In this document: positions 1 through 9,971 of the stretch, piece after piece
Numbering within the stretch: position 1 is the stretch's first letter
Layout of the letters: every line of letters begins with the position of its first letter
Source: Cohnella sp. WQ 127256
Lineage (GTDB): Bacteria; Bacillota; Bacilli; Paenibacillales; Paenibacillaceae
Length of the DNA: 64,000 nucleotides
Assembly: GCF_024519285.1 (NCBI RefSeq)
Contig: NZ_JAMZCY010000006.1
Coordinates: 1-64,000 of the forward strand
Reading direction: 5' to 3'
Position numbers and translations under genes: made by a program
The notes under the pieces: model-generated
Databases searched by the model: none
The model's input: the letters and a program-made list of their open reading frames with translations, nothing else
Told to the model about the DNA's origin: nothing

Positions 1-115
1 GATGAGATTTCCCAATTCGTAAGACCCCTTGAAGAACACGAGGTTGATAGGCTCGGGGTGGAAGCGCAGCAATGTGTGGAGCTGACGAGTACTAATAGGT
101 CGAGGGCTTATCCTA
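1..115 (+). rRNA. 23S ribosomal RNA, 3' end (partial)
   Basis: The stretch matches the conserved last ~115 bases of bacterial 23S rRNA, including the sarcin/ricin-distal helices and the terminal words 'ACTAATAGGTCGAGGGCTTA'. The gene begins before the window. The exact 3' end is uncertain by a few bases. No 5S rRNA sequence follows in the next 240 bases, which is unusual for a 16S-23S-5S operon. A hairpin with a T-run at about 210 probably ends the transcript. Confidence 0.93.
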
Positions 116-209
116 AGCGAATTGACACTGCAAGACATTTGACACACCACTTCTTTTATATAGCTTTACTTCGCATCCAGTTTTCAAGGCGCAAGCCCTA
201 TTTGTACAT

Positions 210-250
210 AAACGGAGTGTTCTCTTTTGAGAATGGCTTCGTTTTTTTGT
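210..250 (+). terminator. Rho-independent terminator after the rRNA operon
   Basis: An imperfect stem (AAACGGAGTGTTCTC paired with GAGAATGGCTTCGTTT, TTTT loop) is followed by a run of seven T. It lies about 95 bases after the 23S end with no 5S gene between, so it likely ends the rRNA transcript. Confidence 0.6.
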
Positions 251-376
251 TTTCACAGCTACCTAATAATATCCTCTTCAAGTAAAATTGCTCTGAAATT
301 CCACAATCTTAAGCGCTAGACAATTACACTCGATGCATACACTACCGTTACTATGCAAAATCAGGTGGTGCTGTGG

Positions 377-1600
377 GTGAGAAATAAGCTGGCGAGATTC
401 ATTGTACTATTCCTTGTTTTGGAGTATTTGTTGCTTGGATGCGCTTCACGACAATCTGGTCCGCAATCCCAGCCGCAAAGAAAAAATGAGAATTCAGTAC
501 AAGAGATTAGCCATCAAAATAGCCAAGATAAGCTGGTAAACACTAAATCTGACGTACAAAATACTTCCTTAGATGAACGTCCAGTCTCACTTGTGACCTC
601 TACAAGACCTGTGCGCGCTATATATGTAACCTCTCATGTCGCGAATAGCGGACGAATGACGGGACTGATTGATCTAGTGAAGGAAACAGAGCTGAATGCA
701 ATGGTATTGGATGTTAACAGCGGAATAACCCTATTTGAACCGGTGCAAACGGGAAACATGGCCGATTATTCGCAGCTTACGTTATCGAACAAACGATCTG
801 CTCAACATTTCCTAGAAGTGATCAATAAACTGAAGCAACAGGATATTTATTTAATTGGACGAATTGTCACGTTCAAAAATCCAGCAGCGACGAATGCAAT
901 GCCAGCTTGGGCTATCAAACGCAAGGACGGAAAAATATGGAAAGATCGAAGTGGAACCGCTTGGATAGATCCTTATCGCCAAGAAGCTTGGGCGCATCCA
1001 CTCGCGCTAGCTGAGAATGCAGCATTAATCGGTTTTGATGAAGTCCAGTTCGATTATGTTCGTTTTCCAGAAAATGCTTCAAAGGTAAACCGAGAAGTGA
1101 AATTCGCTAACAGCGAAGGCTGGACGAAGTCGGAAGCCATTCGAAGATTTCTACATCGGGCAAATATAAAATTACACAAATATGGCACAAAGGTGTCTGC
1201 GGACGTATTCGGTATGACGGGTTCCTCTAATGATGATATGGGAATTGGGCAGAAGTGGGATGCTATAGTCAAAGAGGTAGATGTCATCTCACCAATGATC
1301 TATCCTTCGCACTATTCTAAAGGAATGTGGGGAGTGGATAACCCAGATTTAAGTCCGGGTCCGATTATTAAACGTGCTTTAGAGGATACAGTAAAGCATA
1401 ATCGGAAGCTGAATGAGCAAGGGATTGCCACAGCGAAAGTGAGACCTTGGATACAGGGATTTACTGCGGGCTGGATACATCCTCATCAGAAATACGGACA
1501 AGCACAAATTAATGAACAAATAAGAGCTGCACGAAAAGCTGGTTTTAATTCTTATATGATCTGGAACTCAGCGAATCGATATCCGAATATAGCACCCTGA
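377..1600 (+). CDS. Putative glycoside hydrolase lipoprotein (DUF4015 family)
   Basis: A 407-residue exported lipoprotein. The N-terminus has a short charged part, a hydrophobic run and a lipobox (LLLGC) with the lipidated Cys near residue 22. A polar Ser/Gln/Asn-rich linker of about 60 residues follows. The remainder reads as the DUF4015 putative glycosyl hydrolase TIM barrel: 'RAIYVTSHVA' opens it, 'MVLDVN' and 'GFDEVQFDYVRFPEN' are barrel strands with acidic residues, and 'DVFGMTG' and 'PMIYPSHY' are typical later strands. I chose GTG 377 because AGGTGGT lies 7 bases upstream; an upstream ATG at 353 has no ribosome site. Substrate is unknown; cell-wall or exopolysaccharide glycans are plausible. 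It sits between the rRNA operon and guaB. Confidence 0.82.
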   Translation: MRNKLARFIVLFLVLEYLLLGCASRQSGPQSQPQRKNENSVQEISHQNSQDKLVNTKSDVQNTSLDERPVSLVTSTRPVRAIYVTSHVANSGRMTGLIDLVKETELNAMVLDVNSGITLFEPVQTGNMADYSQLTLSNKRSAQHFLEVINKLKQQDIYLIGRIVTFKNPAATNAMPAWAIKRKDGKIWKDRSGTAWIDPYRQEAWAHPLALAENAALIGFDEVQFDYVRFPENASKVNREVKFANSEGWTKSEAIRRFLHRANIKLHKYGTKVSADVFGMTGSSNDDMGIGQKWDAIVKEVDVISPMIYPSHYSKGMWGVDNPDLSPGPIIKRALEDTVKHNRKLNEQGIATAKVRPWIQGFTAGWIHPHQKYGQAQINEQIRAARKAGFNSYMIWNSANRYPNIAP

Positions 1601-1663
1601 TTTGGATACATGTGGATTATGAAAACGCTTATTTCATGCGGTTTCCAGCGGTTTGGAATGTGC

Positions 1664-1692
1664 TTGACAGCCTATGATGCCTCTGCTAAGAT
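1664..1692 (+). promoter_or_regulatory. guaB promoter (sigma-A type)
   Basis: TTGACA at 1664-1669, exactly 17 bases of spacer, then TAAGAT at 1687-1692. This is close to consensus and about 60 bases before the guaB start. Confidence 0.75.
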
Positions 1693-1730
1693 TGACGATA
1701 ATCAATCGGAGACAATAGCTGGTGAAGTAA

Positions 1731-3209
<1,479 letters not shown>

Positions 3210-3238
3210 ATATCCTGCTTGGATAGATCGTATAGAGG

Positions 3239-3276
3239 AGCCGAGGGACAGGAAATATCTGACCTCGGCTTTTTCC
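3239..3276 (+). terminator. Terminator of guaB
   Basis: Perfect 8-bp stem AGCCGAGG / CCTCGGCT followed by TTTTT. Confidence 0.85.
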
Positions 3277-3336
3277 TTTGCATAGTCGTATGTTACAATA
3301 GGACGGAAGTATTTTATCGGAAAAGGGGAGAATGTG

Positions 3337-4677
3337 TTGAATCGCCATCATCTATTGTTATTGCCTAAATTATCCCTGGCGAAGCGTTTAGTCGCCGTTA
3401 TCGTTCTCATTAATTTCTTATGTATGTTTGTACTATCCTCCTTTGCTTCAGCAGAGGAAGCCGTTCCAGGAGCTCCCCAATTGAATGCGCAATCTGCCAT
3501 CTTGATGGATGCCGAGAGTGGACAAATTCTGTATCAATTGAATGCAGATACACCTGCACCACCAGCGAGTATGTCGAAAATGATGACTGAATATTTAGTA
3601 TCAAGAGCAGTTAAGCAAGGTAAGCTGTCATGGGATGATAAAGTTAAAGTAACGGAGAACGCCGCCAAACAAATCGGCAGTCGGATTTTTCTTGCTGAGG
3701 GCGATGAACATACGATCAGAGAATTGTATAAGGCGATGGCTGTAGGTTCGGCTAACGACGCGACAGCTCAATTGGCAATTACGGTTGCTGGATCAGAGGA
3801 AGCATTTGCAAATCTGATGAATGAAACCGCAGTTGAGCTTGGCATGACAACTGCACATTTTATTAACTCAACTGGGCTTGATCGCGCGGATATGCCAGAA
3901 AAATACCGTCCTACCTCTATCGAGGGGGAAACGGTTATGTCTGCTAAAGATTCGGCTATTCTCGCTTATCATATTTTGAAAGAAGAACCGGAATTTCTAG
4001 AAATAGCTAAGATTCCTTCTTACAAGTTCCGCGAGAAAGATAAAGCGCCTATTATTAACGTGAACTGGATGCTGGAAAGCAATAAAGATGTTCCTAGTTT
4101 CCGTAAGTTTGCCTATACGGGCGTAGATGGATTGAAAACAGGACACACGAGCAAAGCAGGTAATTGCTTTACTGGGACAGCATTACGAAATGGCACGCGG
4201 CTAATTGCAGTGGTCATGGGGGTTCCTGGTGGAGTAAACGACGGTAAACGATTCTTGGAAACAGCGAAGTTATTCGATTATGGATTCAATAATTTTGAGA
4301 AAAAGACGATTGTTGATGCAAAATCGGTTGTTCCTGAGCATGAAACCTTGAAGGTTAAGAAAGGTAAATCCACTAAGCTACCAGTCGTAACGGCTTCGGA
4401 TCTTACTGTATTGATGCCGAAAGGGCAAACTGTAGAAGCGACTGTCCAAGAAGTCATAAGCACTCCTGACCCGCTAGTCGCACCGATTGAACTAGGTGCT
4501 AAAGTGGGAACGGTCACTTATAAATACAAAGATCCATCCACCCAAGAAGATAAGACGGTCATAATTGATCTGATTGCTTCTGAGGAAGTGAACAAAGCTA
4601 GCTGGTGGAGACTCATGTTCCGTGCGATTGGGAACTTTTTCTCCGGACTGTTTAATGGGATCGTAGATCTTTTCTAA
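3337..4677 (+). CDS. dacA: D-alanyl-D-alanine carboxypeptidase (PBP5-type)
   Basis: Low-molecular-weight penicillin-binding protein that removes the terminal D-Ala from peptidoglycan pentapeptides outside the membrane. A signal peptide of about 40 residues ends in 'SSFASA'. The serine-peptidase motifs are in order: SMSK (Ser near residue 78, Lys 81), SAN, and KTG in 'GLKTGHTSKAG'. The C-terminal domain (from about residue 325) and a final amphipathic helix 'RLMFRAIGNFFSGLF' match membrane-associated PBP5. TTG 3337 is preferred over GTG 3334 because it is 6 rather than 3 bases after AAGGGGAG. It follows guaB as in Bacillus. Confidence 0.95.
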   Translation: MNRHHLLLLPKLSLAKRLVAVIVLINFLCMFVLSSFASAEEAVPGAPQLNAQSAILMDAESGQILYQLNADTPAPPASMSKMMTEYLVSRAVKQGKLSWDDKVKVTENAAKQIGSRIFLAEGDEHTIRELYKAMAVGSANDATAQLAITVAGSEEAFANLMNETAVELGMTTAHFINSTGLDRADMPEKYRPTSIEGETVMSAKDSAILAYHILKEEPEFLEIAKIPSYKFREKDKAPIINVNWMLESNKDVPSFRKFAYTGVDGLKTGHTSKAGNCFTGTALRNGTRLIAVVMGVPGGVNDGKRFLETAKLFDYGFNNFEKKTIVDAKSVVPEHETLKVKKGKSTKLPVVTASDLTVLMPKGQTVEATVQEVISTPDPLVAPIELGAKVGTVTYKYKDPSTQEDKTVIIDLIASEEVNKASWWRLMFRAIGNFFSGLFNGIVDLF

Positions 4678-4693
4678 ATTCCGACTTAAATAG

Positions 4694-4722
4694 TTGTCTA
4701 TTACAGAATCTTCATGTAAAAT
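4694..4722 (+). promoter_or_regulatory. pdxST promoter
   Basis: TTGTCT at 4694-4699 and TAAAAT at 4717-4722 with a 17-base spacer, about 30 bases before pdxS. Confidence 0.5.
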
Positions 4723-4753
4723 TTATGTTTAGAATATTCGGGAGGCTTGACTA

Positions 4754-5635
4754 ATGGAAACTGGAACTTCGAGAGTTAAACGCGGTATGGCTGAAATGCA
4801 AAAAGGTGGCGTCATCATGGACGTCATGAGTGCCGAGCAAGCTAAAATAGCAGAAGCTGCGGGCGCTACAGCAGTTATGGCATTGGAGAGAGTCCCTTCT
4901 GATATTCGTGCAGCAGGTGGAGTAGCACGTATGGCGACTCCTCAGCTCGTTGAAGATGTTATGAAGGTTGTAAGCATACCTGTAATGGCCAAAGCACGGA
5001 TCGGACATTACGTGGAAGCGAAAGTATTGGAATCGCTTGGCGTCGATTATATCGATGAAAGTGAAGTCCTTACTCCAGCGGATGAAGTGTACCATATCGA
5101 CAAATCCTTGTTTACGATTCCGTTTGTATGTGGAGCTAAAGATCTTGGAGAAGCGCTGCGCCGTATTCAAGAAGGAGCTTCCATGCTTCGTACGAAAGGT
5201 GAGCCAGGGACAGGAAACATCGTTGAAGCGGTTCGTCACATGCGGATCATTACGGGCCAAGTTCGTAGAATTCAAAACCTTTCCAAGGACGAACTGTTCC
5301 ATGAAGCTAAGGTTCTTGGTGTAAATTATGACTTGCTTCTGAACATTCATAATACCGGTCGTTTGCCAGTCGTTAACTTCGCAGCTGGTGGAGTTGCGAC
5401 TCCTTCGGATGCTGCATTAATGATGCACTTGGGCGCTGATGGTGTATTCGTTGGATCCGGTATTTTCAAATCCGATAACCCTGAGAAGTTCGCTCGCGCT
5501 ATCGTTGAAGCAACGACTCATTATGAGGATTATGCTTTGATTGCTCGTGTATCTAAAGATCTGGGTGAGGCGATGAAAGGGATCGATATTTCCAAGATGC
5601 CTGCTTCTGAACGGATGCAAGATCGCGGAATCTAA
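4754..5635 (+). CDS. pdxS: Pyridoxal 5'-phosphate synthase, PdxS subunit
   Basis: Synthase subunit of the DXP-independent route: makes PLP from ribose 5-phosphate, glyceraldehyde 3-phosphate and ammonia supplied by PdxT. At 293 residues it is full length and very conserved: '[21 protein letters not shown]' at the N-terminus, the Schiff-base lysine near residue 80 in '[10 protein letters not shown]', the second lysine in '[12 protein letters not shown]' near 148, and the phosphate-binding loops '[13 protein letters not shown]' and '[11 protein letters not shown]'. It starts with ATG behind GGGAGG. pdxT follows after 97 bases, separated by a hairpin. Confidence 0.98.
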   Translation: METGTSRVKRGMAEMQKGGVIMDVMSAEQAKIAEAAGATAVMALERVPSDIRAAGGVARMATPQLVEDVMKVVSIPVMAKARIGHYVEAKVLESLGVDYIDESEVLTPADEVYHIDKSLFTIPFVCGAKDLGEALRRIQEGASMLRTKGEPGTGNIVEAVRHMRIITGQVRRIQNLSKDELFHEAKVLGVNYDLLLNIHNTGRLPVVNFAAGGVATPSDAALMMHLGADGVFVGSGIFKSDNPEKFARAIVEATTHYEDYALIARVSKDLGEAMKGIDISKMPASERMQDRGI

Positions 5636-5649
5636 AAATCACTTCCATC

Positions 5650-5694
5650 GAGCGGCTTCCATTCGGCATACTCTTATGCCGCAGGGGGCCGCTT
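5650..5694 (+). other. Hairpin in the pdxS-pdxT gap
   Basis: A nested stem: GAGCGGC (5650) pairs with GCCGCTT (5688) and an inner CGGCAT pairs with ATGCCG. There is no T-run, so it is more likely a processing, stability or attenuation element than a full terminator between the two cotranscribed genes. Confidence 0.5.
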
Positions 5695-5732
5695 GAGATA
5701 TTTATAACTAGTGTGGGGAAGAAGGAACACAT

Positions 5733-6305
5733 ATGAACATCGGAGTATTGGCATTGCAAGGAGCAGTTGCTGAGCATATCCGTAGCATCGAGCTTGCCGG
5801 CGGACATGGGGTAGCTGTTAAACGGATCGAGCAATTAGCTGAAGTTGACGGCTTAATCATTCCGGGTGGCGAAAGTACGACCATAGGCAAGCTGATGCGT
5901 AAATATGGTTTTATTGATGCGATCCGGGAATATGCAGAACAAGGAAAGCCTGTATTCGGAACATGTGCCGGTTTAATCGTATTAGCAGAGCGCCTAGAAG
6001 GCTCAGAAGAGCCCCATCTACGCTTAATGGATATGACAGTGGCACGTAATGCTTTTGGACGTCAGCGGGAGAGCTTCGAGACGGACTTGGACGTTCAGGG
6101 TATCGATACGCCACTCAAAGCTGTATTCATTCGTGCACCCCTTATTAAAGAAGTGGGTGAGCAGGTAGAGGTTCTATCGGTATATCAAGGGGAAATTGTC
6201 ACAGCTCGCCAAGGAAACTTGTTAGCCTGTTCCTACCACCCCGAGTTGACGGATGACTATAGATTGCATGAGTTATTTATTCGTATGGCCCAGGAAAGGG
6301 GATAA
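5733..6305 (+). CDS. pdxT: Pyridoxal 5'-phosphate synthase, glutaminase subunit PdxT
   Basis: Class I glutamine amidotransferase that hydrolyses glutamine and channels ammonia to PdxS. The 190 residues begin 'MNIGVLALQGAVAEH'. The oxyanion segment 'IIPGGESTTIG', the nucleophile elbow 'FGTCAGLI' (Cys near 79) and the 'SYHPEL' His-Glu pair of the triad are all present. ATG follows GGGAAGAAGGA. It forms an operon with pdxS, and serS starts only 3 bases after its stop, so serS may be cotranscribed. Confidence 0.97.
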   Translation: MNIGVLALQGAVAEHIRSIELAGGHGVAVKRIEQLAEVDGLIIPGGESTTIGKLMRKYGFIDAIREYAEQGKPVFGTCAGLIVLAERLEGSEEPHLRLMDMTVARNAFGRQRESFETDLDVQGIDTPLKAVFIRAPLIKEVGEQVEVLSVYQGEIVTARQGNLLACSYHPELTDDYRLHELFIRMAQERG

Positions 6306-6308
6306 ATC

Positions 6309-7595
6309 ATGTTAGACGTTAAACTACTTCGCAATGAGTTTGATACCGTTGCGCAGGCGTTAACTAATCGAAATGCTTCATTAGATTTGATCGCAGCTTT
6401 TCCTCAGCTAGACATTAGTCGTCGTGAGAAGCTTACCGAAAGCGAACAGCTGAAGAATCGTCGTAATGTTGTATCTCAAGACGTAGCGAAGCTGAAAAAA
6501 AACGGTGAGAATGCCGATGATCTCATAGCTGAAATGCGTAACGTTAATGACCGAATCAAGCTATTGGACGAAGAAGTGCGCGAGATTGAAGCAGAGATGG
6601 ATGCGCTGCAGTTAGCGATTCCTAATGTGCCGCATGAGAGTGTGCCTGTAGGAGCCTCGGAGGAGGACAATGTCGTTGTACGTACCGTGGGTGTACCCAC
6701 GACATTCGAATACGATCCGAAGCCTCACTGGGAGCTAGGGAATGATCTCAGCATCCTGGATTTCGAAGCAGCTGCTAAAGTTACGGGGTCGCGGTTTGTT
6801 TTCTACAAAGGTTTAGGCGCACGTCTAGAACGGGCTCTAATCAATTTCATGATGGATCTTCACTCGGATCAGCATGGCTATGAAGAGATTCTCCCTCCTT
6901 ATATCGTTAATCGGGATAGCCTTATTGGCACATCTCAGCTTCCGAAATTTGAAGAGGATTTGTTCAAGATTGAAGGAACGGATTATTTCCTCATTCCGAC
7001 TGCTGAAGTCCCAGTGACAAACTTCCATCGTGATGAAATATTGTCAGTAGACGCGCTTCCTAAAGCTTTCGTCGCGTTCAGTGCATGTTTCCGTTCTGAG
7101 GCAGGCGCATCCGGACGTGATACCCGTGGATTAATTCGTCAGCATCAGTTCAATAAGGTAGAGCTGGTTCAGTTAGTCGCCCCTGACAAATCCTACGAGG
7201 TATTAGAGGAATTAACAGGTCATGCTGAGAAAGTGCTTCAGTTGCTTGAATTACCTTACAGAGTGTTGGCACTGTGCACAGGTGACATGGGCTTTGCTTC
7301 GGCGAAAACCTACGATCTAGAAGTATGGCTTCCAAGCGCAGGAACGTATCGTGAGATTTCTTCTTGTACTAACTTTGAGGATTTCCAAGCTCGTAGAGCA
7401 GGAATTCGTTACCGTCCAGAGAACGGAGCGAAGCCTGAGTTCGTGCATACGCTTAATGGTTCCGGTTTAGCGCTCGGCCGTACGGTTGCAGCTATTATCG
7501 AAAATTACCAGCAAGTGGACGGAACGGTCAAAGTGCCAGAAGTGTTGAAGCCTTACATGGGCGGTCTTGAATTTATTGTTCCGCGCAGGGGTTGA
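6309..7595 (+). CDS. serS: Seryl-tRNA synthetase
   Basis: Charges tRNA-Ser with serine via seryl-adenylate. The 428-residue protein has the N-terminal antiparallel coiled-coil arm (about residues 25-105) that grips the long variable arm of tRNA-Ser. It has class II motif 2 ('[21 protein letters not shown]', serine and ATP binding) and motif 3 ('[18 protein letters not shown]'). It starts 3 bases after pdxT, and its RBS (AGGAAAGGGG) overlaps the pdxT end. A tRNA-Ser gene lies just downstream, as in Bacillus, so enzyme and substrate are adjacent. No T-box leader is visible. Confidence 0.98.
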   Translation: MLDVKLLRNEFDTVAQALTNRNASLDLIAAFPQLDISRREKLTESEQLKNRRNVVSQDVAKLKKNGENADDLIAEMRNVNDRIKLLDEEVREIEAEMDALQLAIPNVPHESVPVGASEEDNVVVRTVGVPTTFEYDPKPHWELGNDLSILDFEAAAKVTGSRFVFYKGLGARLERALINFMMDLHSDQHGYEEILPPYIVNRDSLIGTSQLPKFEEDLFKIEGTDYFLIPTAEVPVTNFHRDEILSVDALPKAFVAFSACFRSEAGASGRDTRGLIRQHQFNKVELVQLVAPDKSYEVLEELTGHAEKVLQLLELPYRVLALCTGDMGFASAKTYDLEVWLPSAGTYREISSCTNFEDFQARRAGIRYRPENGAKPEFVHTLNGSGLALGRTVAAIIENYQQVDGTVKVPEVLKPYMGGLEFIVPRRG

Positions 7596-7621
7596 TATTC
7601 CACCAACGACTGTGATATACT
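7592..7621 (+). promoter_or_regulatory. Promoter of tRNA-Ser, overlapping the serS stop
   Basis: TTGATA (7592-7597) and extended -10 TGA-TATACT (7616-7621) with an 18-base spacer. The -35 box overlaps the serS stop codon, so the tRNA can be transcribed independently. Confidence 0.55.
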
Positions 7622-7671
7622 AATTTGGCAGTATCGGTCGAGCCTTCACGGGTAAGTCGTCTGCCAGTCGT

Positions 7672-7760
7672 GGAGAGGTACCGAAGCGGTCATAACGGGG
7701 CGGTCTTGAAAACCGTTAGAGTGCAAGCTCACGTGGGTTCGAATCCCACCCTCTCCGCCA
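7672..7760 (+). tRNA. tRNA-Ser (anticodon TGA)
   Basis: An 89-base class II tRNA with encoded CCA. Acceptor GGAGAGG pairs with CCTCTCC, the discriminator is G, the anticodon loop is CTTGAAA (TGA, reads UCN), a long variable arm is present, and the T arm is GTGGGTTCGAATCCCAC. It lies 76 bases downstream of serS and is followed by a strong terminator. Confidence 0.97.
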
Positions 7761-7776
7761 TACACGAAAAACGAGC

Positions 7777-7804
7777 CCGATTCCTGAAAAGGAATCGGTT
7801 TTTT
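7777..7804 (+). terminator. Terminator of tRNA-Ser
   Basis: Perfect 8-bp stem CCGATTCC / GGAATCGG with TGAAAA loop and TTTTTT. Confidence 0.9.
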
Positions 7805-7924
7805 GCGTATGGCGAATGGGATGAGAACGGGCCGTTAAGCGAACATGCCCTAAGGCATGGTCTTAGGCCCCGGCGTGATAGTCGCATTACTGTAGCCGTG
7901 CTTATACGGCTAAGTGCGACGGAG

Positions 7925-7947
7925 CGAATCCCACCCTCTCCGCCATA
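7925..7947 (+). repeat. Partial copy of the tRNA-Ser 3' end
   Basis: Twenty-three bases (CGAATCCCACCCTCTCCGCC plus ATA) repeat 7740-7762 exactly, i.e. the T-arm 3' side, acceptor 3' strand, discriminator and CCA of the upstream tRNA-Ser. No matching 5' acceptor strand (GGAGAGG) or anticodon arm is found before it, so it is not a functional tRNA. It is followed by a terminator nearly identical to that of the intact tRNA, so tRNA end and terminator were duplicated as a unit, or this is an attachment-site scar. The 160 bases between the copies include a hairpin (about 7880-7919, GTCGCA...AGCCGT / ACGGCT...TGCGAC). Confidence 0.85.
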
Positions 7948-7963
7948 ACTTTATCATTACGAA

Positions 7964-7992
7964 CCGATTCTGTAACTGGAATCGGTTTTTTT
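7964..7992 (+). terminator. Second, duplicated terminator after the tRNA-Ser fragment
   Basis: CCGATTC / GAATCGG stem with TGTAACTG loop and seven T; sequence nearly identical to the terminator at 7777-7804. Confidence 0.85.
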
Positions 7993-8066
7993 GTTTGCTT
8001 GGGATATAGAATCAATCCCGCATAAGATAATGACAATGGGTCAACCTAATGAGGGTGGAGGTGACC

Positions 8067-8417
8067 ATGATGTCAAGCAATGATGAGCTAAACGTTCCGC
8101 AGGGTGACTTAGCAGAAGCCTGGCAGCAAACACTGCCGGAGCGCTTAAATGACAGTGACAAAGCCGAGGTAATGGCAGATGCGGTTGATCCCCGCAAGCT
8201 TCATGTCCATATTAAAGCTGCAGGTCGGCAGATGATGGAATTTGATTTTGCAGTTCAGTATGTGGATAGTCGAGAAATCGATATTCAGCTCACAGACGTG
8301 GAAAGAGATGGACAAACGGTAGATGAACGAAGCGATGTGATTCAGGAATTGATTGTGGACTATCGTCGTCATCTGCATGAAACCGCGCAAGCCTTACATC
8401 ATTATACCCATTCATAG
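8067..8417 (+). CDS. Hypothetical protein
   Basis: A 116-residue soluble, acidic protein without signal peptide or membrane segment. It starts MMSSNDELNVPQGDLAEAW and ends HHYTHS. The upstream in-frame ATG at 8049 is less likely, because GGTGGAGG lies just before ATG 8067. The middle ('KLHVHIKAAGRQMMEFDFAVQYVD') is predicted beta-rich. I do not recognise a family. It is the first of three closely spaced small genes; the next starts 9 bases after its stop. The third is a spore protein gene, so a sporulation-phase operon is possible. Confidence 0.7.
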   Translation: MMSSNDELNVPQGDLAEAWQQTLPERLNDSDKAEVMADAVDPRKLHVHIKAAGRQMMEFDFAVQYVDSREIDIQLTDVERDGQTVDERSDVIQELIVDYRRHLHETAQALHHYTHS

Positions 8418-8426
8418 AAGGAGGGT

Positions 8427-8609
8427 ATGAAATTGTCTGATTCTAATGGCTTTACAGATAAAAATCTGAGTAATGTGGTGGAGGATTTAGCTCAGACTCC
8501 AGTAAATTCACACCAAGCTCAGCAAATTCAGCAAGATAAAAATGATCGGCGTCATCAGGATGCATTGAATCACGATAAATCTACAGATCTTAAGCATTTC
8601 AAATCTTAA
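8427..8609 (+). CDS. Small hydrophilic protein, unknown
   Basis: A 60-residue, very hydrophilic protein rich in Gln, Asn, Asp, His and Lys, with no hydrophobic core segment, so probably small and disordered. It has a strong RBS (AAGGAGGGT). It lies between the preceding unknown gene (gap of 9 bases) and the SspP-like spore protein gene (gap of 17 bases), and a single terminator follows the set. The composition suits a small spore-associated protein, but no family signature is visible. Confidence 0.6.
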   Translation: MKLSDSNGFTDKNLSNVVEDLAQTPVNSHQAQQIQQDKNDRRHQDALNHDKSTDLKHFKS

Positions 8610-8626
8610 GGGGGCTCACACACGAA

Positions 8627-8776
8627 ATGAGTAAGCCTAAATCGCAGTCTGTACCTCAGCCTGGGGAGCATAGCGCTCGGCATTCGACGGTGGATCAACA
8701 ACCCGTAGAGCCACTTTCGGGCTCTAAAAAGGTTAAGAATCGAAATCATACGAGGCACAATAACGGAGAAGGTTAA
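8627..8776 (+). CDS. sspP: Small acid-soluble spore protein P (SspP) homologue
   Basis: A 49-residue basic protein. The segment 'EPLSGSKKVKNRNHTR' (about residues 28-43) is the signature of the SspP family of minor small acid-soluble spore proteins known from Bacillus subtilis. The N-terminal half (MSKPKSQSVPQPGEHSARHS) is variable, as in the family. The nearest purine-rich site (AAGGGGG) is about 12 bases from the ATG, a long spacing. It is followed directly by a terminator. It should be made in the forespore late in sporulation and packed into the spore core; this is family knowledge and not visible here. Confidence 0.85.
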   Translation: MSKPKSQSVPQPGEHSARHSTVDQQPVEPLSGSKKVKNRNHTRHNNGEG

Positions 8777-8786
8777 CGTGAATTAA

Positions 8787-8813
8787 GTCCTGGCGATGAG
8801 CCGGGGCTTTTTT
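8787..8813 (+). terminator. Terminator after sspP
   Basis: Stem GTCCTGGC / GCCGGGGC (with G-U pairs), GATGA loop, then six T. Confidence 0.8.
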
Positions 8814-8874
8814 ATTTTTACTAAAATTGATCGATAATTACAGCTGAAACACTGTCAGGACAAGCTTCTCTCGG

Positions 8875-8903
8875 TTTACTCCCAGTATATACATTGGTAT
8901 AAT
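8875..8903 (+). promoter_or_regulatory. Promoter of the YitT-family gene
   Basis: TTTACT at 8875-8880, a 17-base spacer and an extended -10 TG-G-TATAAT at 8895-8903. Confidence 0.55.
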
Positions 8904-8933
8904 GATAGAAACTTAATACAGGAGGACTTGTCT

Positions 8934-9839
8934 ATGACCGATAAGAAAACACTAGCACCGCCAGGCACCGCGAACGTGATCCGCCATCACAAGCAAACCC
9001 CCTTCGAAATTGCAAGAAGAGTTATTTTTATTATTATAGGAGCCATTCTCGTTGCTGTATCCTTGGAAATCTTCCTAGTGAATAACTCCATTATTGATGG
9101 AGGAGTTACGGGTATCTCCATTATGTCTTATTATTTATCAGGTGTGCCCATCGGTATATTCCTATTTTTCCTCAACCTTCCTTTCCTCATCCTAGGCTAC
9201 AAAACGATAGGTAAGACATTTGCTTTATCTACTCTCCTCGGCATTATCGTATTATCCATTACAACAACCCTACTTCACCATGTTGAACCTTTTACAGATG
9301 ATATATTTCTAGCGGCAGTATTCGGAGGTATTTTTCTCGGAGCGGGTACAGGTATCGTTATCCGTGCTGGTGGTTCCTTGGATGGTACAGAAATAGTAGC
9401 GATTCTGATTAACCGGAAATCACCCTTTTCCGTAGGACAGACGGTCATGTTTATTAACCTCTTCATCCTCGGAAGTGCGGGCTTTGTGTATAGCTGGGAT
9501 CGTGCGATGTTCTCTTTGATTGCTTATTATATTGCATTTAAGGTTATTGATCTGACGATCGAAGGTTTTGATGAATCGAAGTCCTGCTGGATCATTAGCG
9601 ACTTTCACAAGGATATCGGGGAAGCTATCAATGCACGTCTGGGCCGTGGTGTTACTCTGCTTCATGGAGAGGGCGGATACTCAGGTGATCAGAAGAAAGT
9701 CATTTTCTGCGTCATTACTCGTTTGGAAGAAGCGAAGTTAAAGACGATTGTGAATGAAATCGATTCGGGGGCTTTCTTGGCAGTAGGCAATATCCACGAT
9801 GTAAAAGGTGGAAGATTTAAGAAGAAAGACATTCATTAA
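8934..9839 (+). CDS. YitT family membrane protein (DUF161 + DUF2179)
   Basis: A 301-residue integral membrane protein. After a short cytosolic N-terminus there are about five hydrophobic segments (about residues 27-48, 55-80, 85-105, 115-140, 155-200), with the family motif 'NNSIIDGGVTGISI' after the first. A soluble C-terminal DUF2179 domain of about 90 residues follows ('GRGVTLLHGEGGYSG', 'DSGAFLAVGNIHDVKGGRF'). ATG 8934 is chosen because GGAGG is 8 bases upstream; an in-frame TTG at 8928 is too close. Function is unknown for most of the family. It appears monocistronic. Confidence 0.88.
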   Translation: MTDKKTLAPPGTANVIRHHKQTPFEIARRVIFIIIGAILVAVSLEIFLVNNSIIDGGVTGISIMSYYLSGVPIGIFLFFLNLPFLILGYKTIGKTFALSTLLGIIVLSITTTLLHHVEPFTDDIFLAAVFGGIFLGAGTGIVIRAGGSLDGTEIVAILINRKSPFSVGQTVMFINLFILGSAGFVYSWDRAMFSLIAYYIAFKVIDLTIEGFDESKSCWIISDFHKDIGEAINARLGRGVTLLHGEGGYSGDQKKVIFCVITRLEEAKLKTIVNEIDSGAFLAVGNIHDVKGGRFKKKDIH

Positions 9840-9971
9840 CATTAATGACGAGCGTTTACGGTTTTTAGCATAAATTTAACAAGGAAAGTCTTTTCGCGAG
9901 TGCGAAATTGATATACAATGGACTTTGTTTGATTTTCAATTGTAACATTATTCGGAAGGGGTTTTTGCATT

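Noticed and set aside
4751..5350. 199-codon minus-strand frame opposite pdxS
   Set aside because: pdxS is unmistakable; the minus frame is rich in Phe, His, Cys and Ser as expected for an antisense shadow.
7625..7948. 107-codon frame over tRNA-Ser
   Set aside because: It translates the tRNA gene, its terminator and the partial tRNA copy; no ribosome site.
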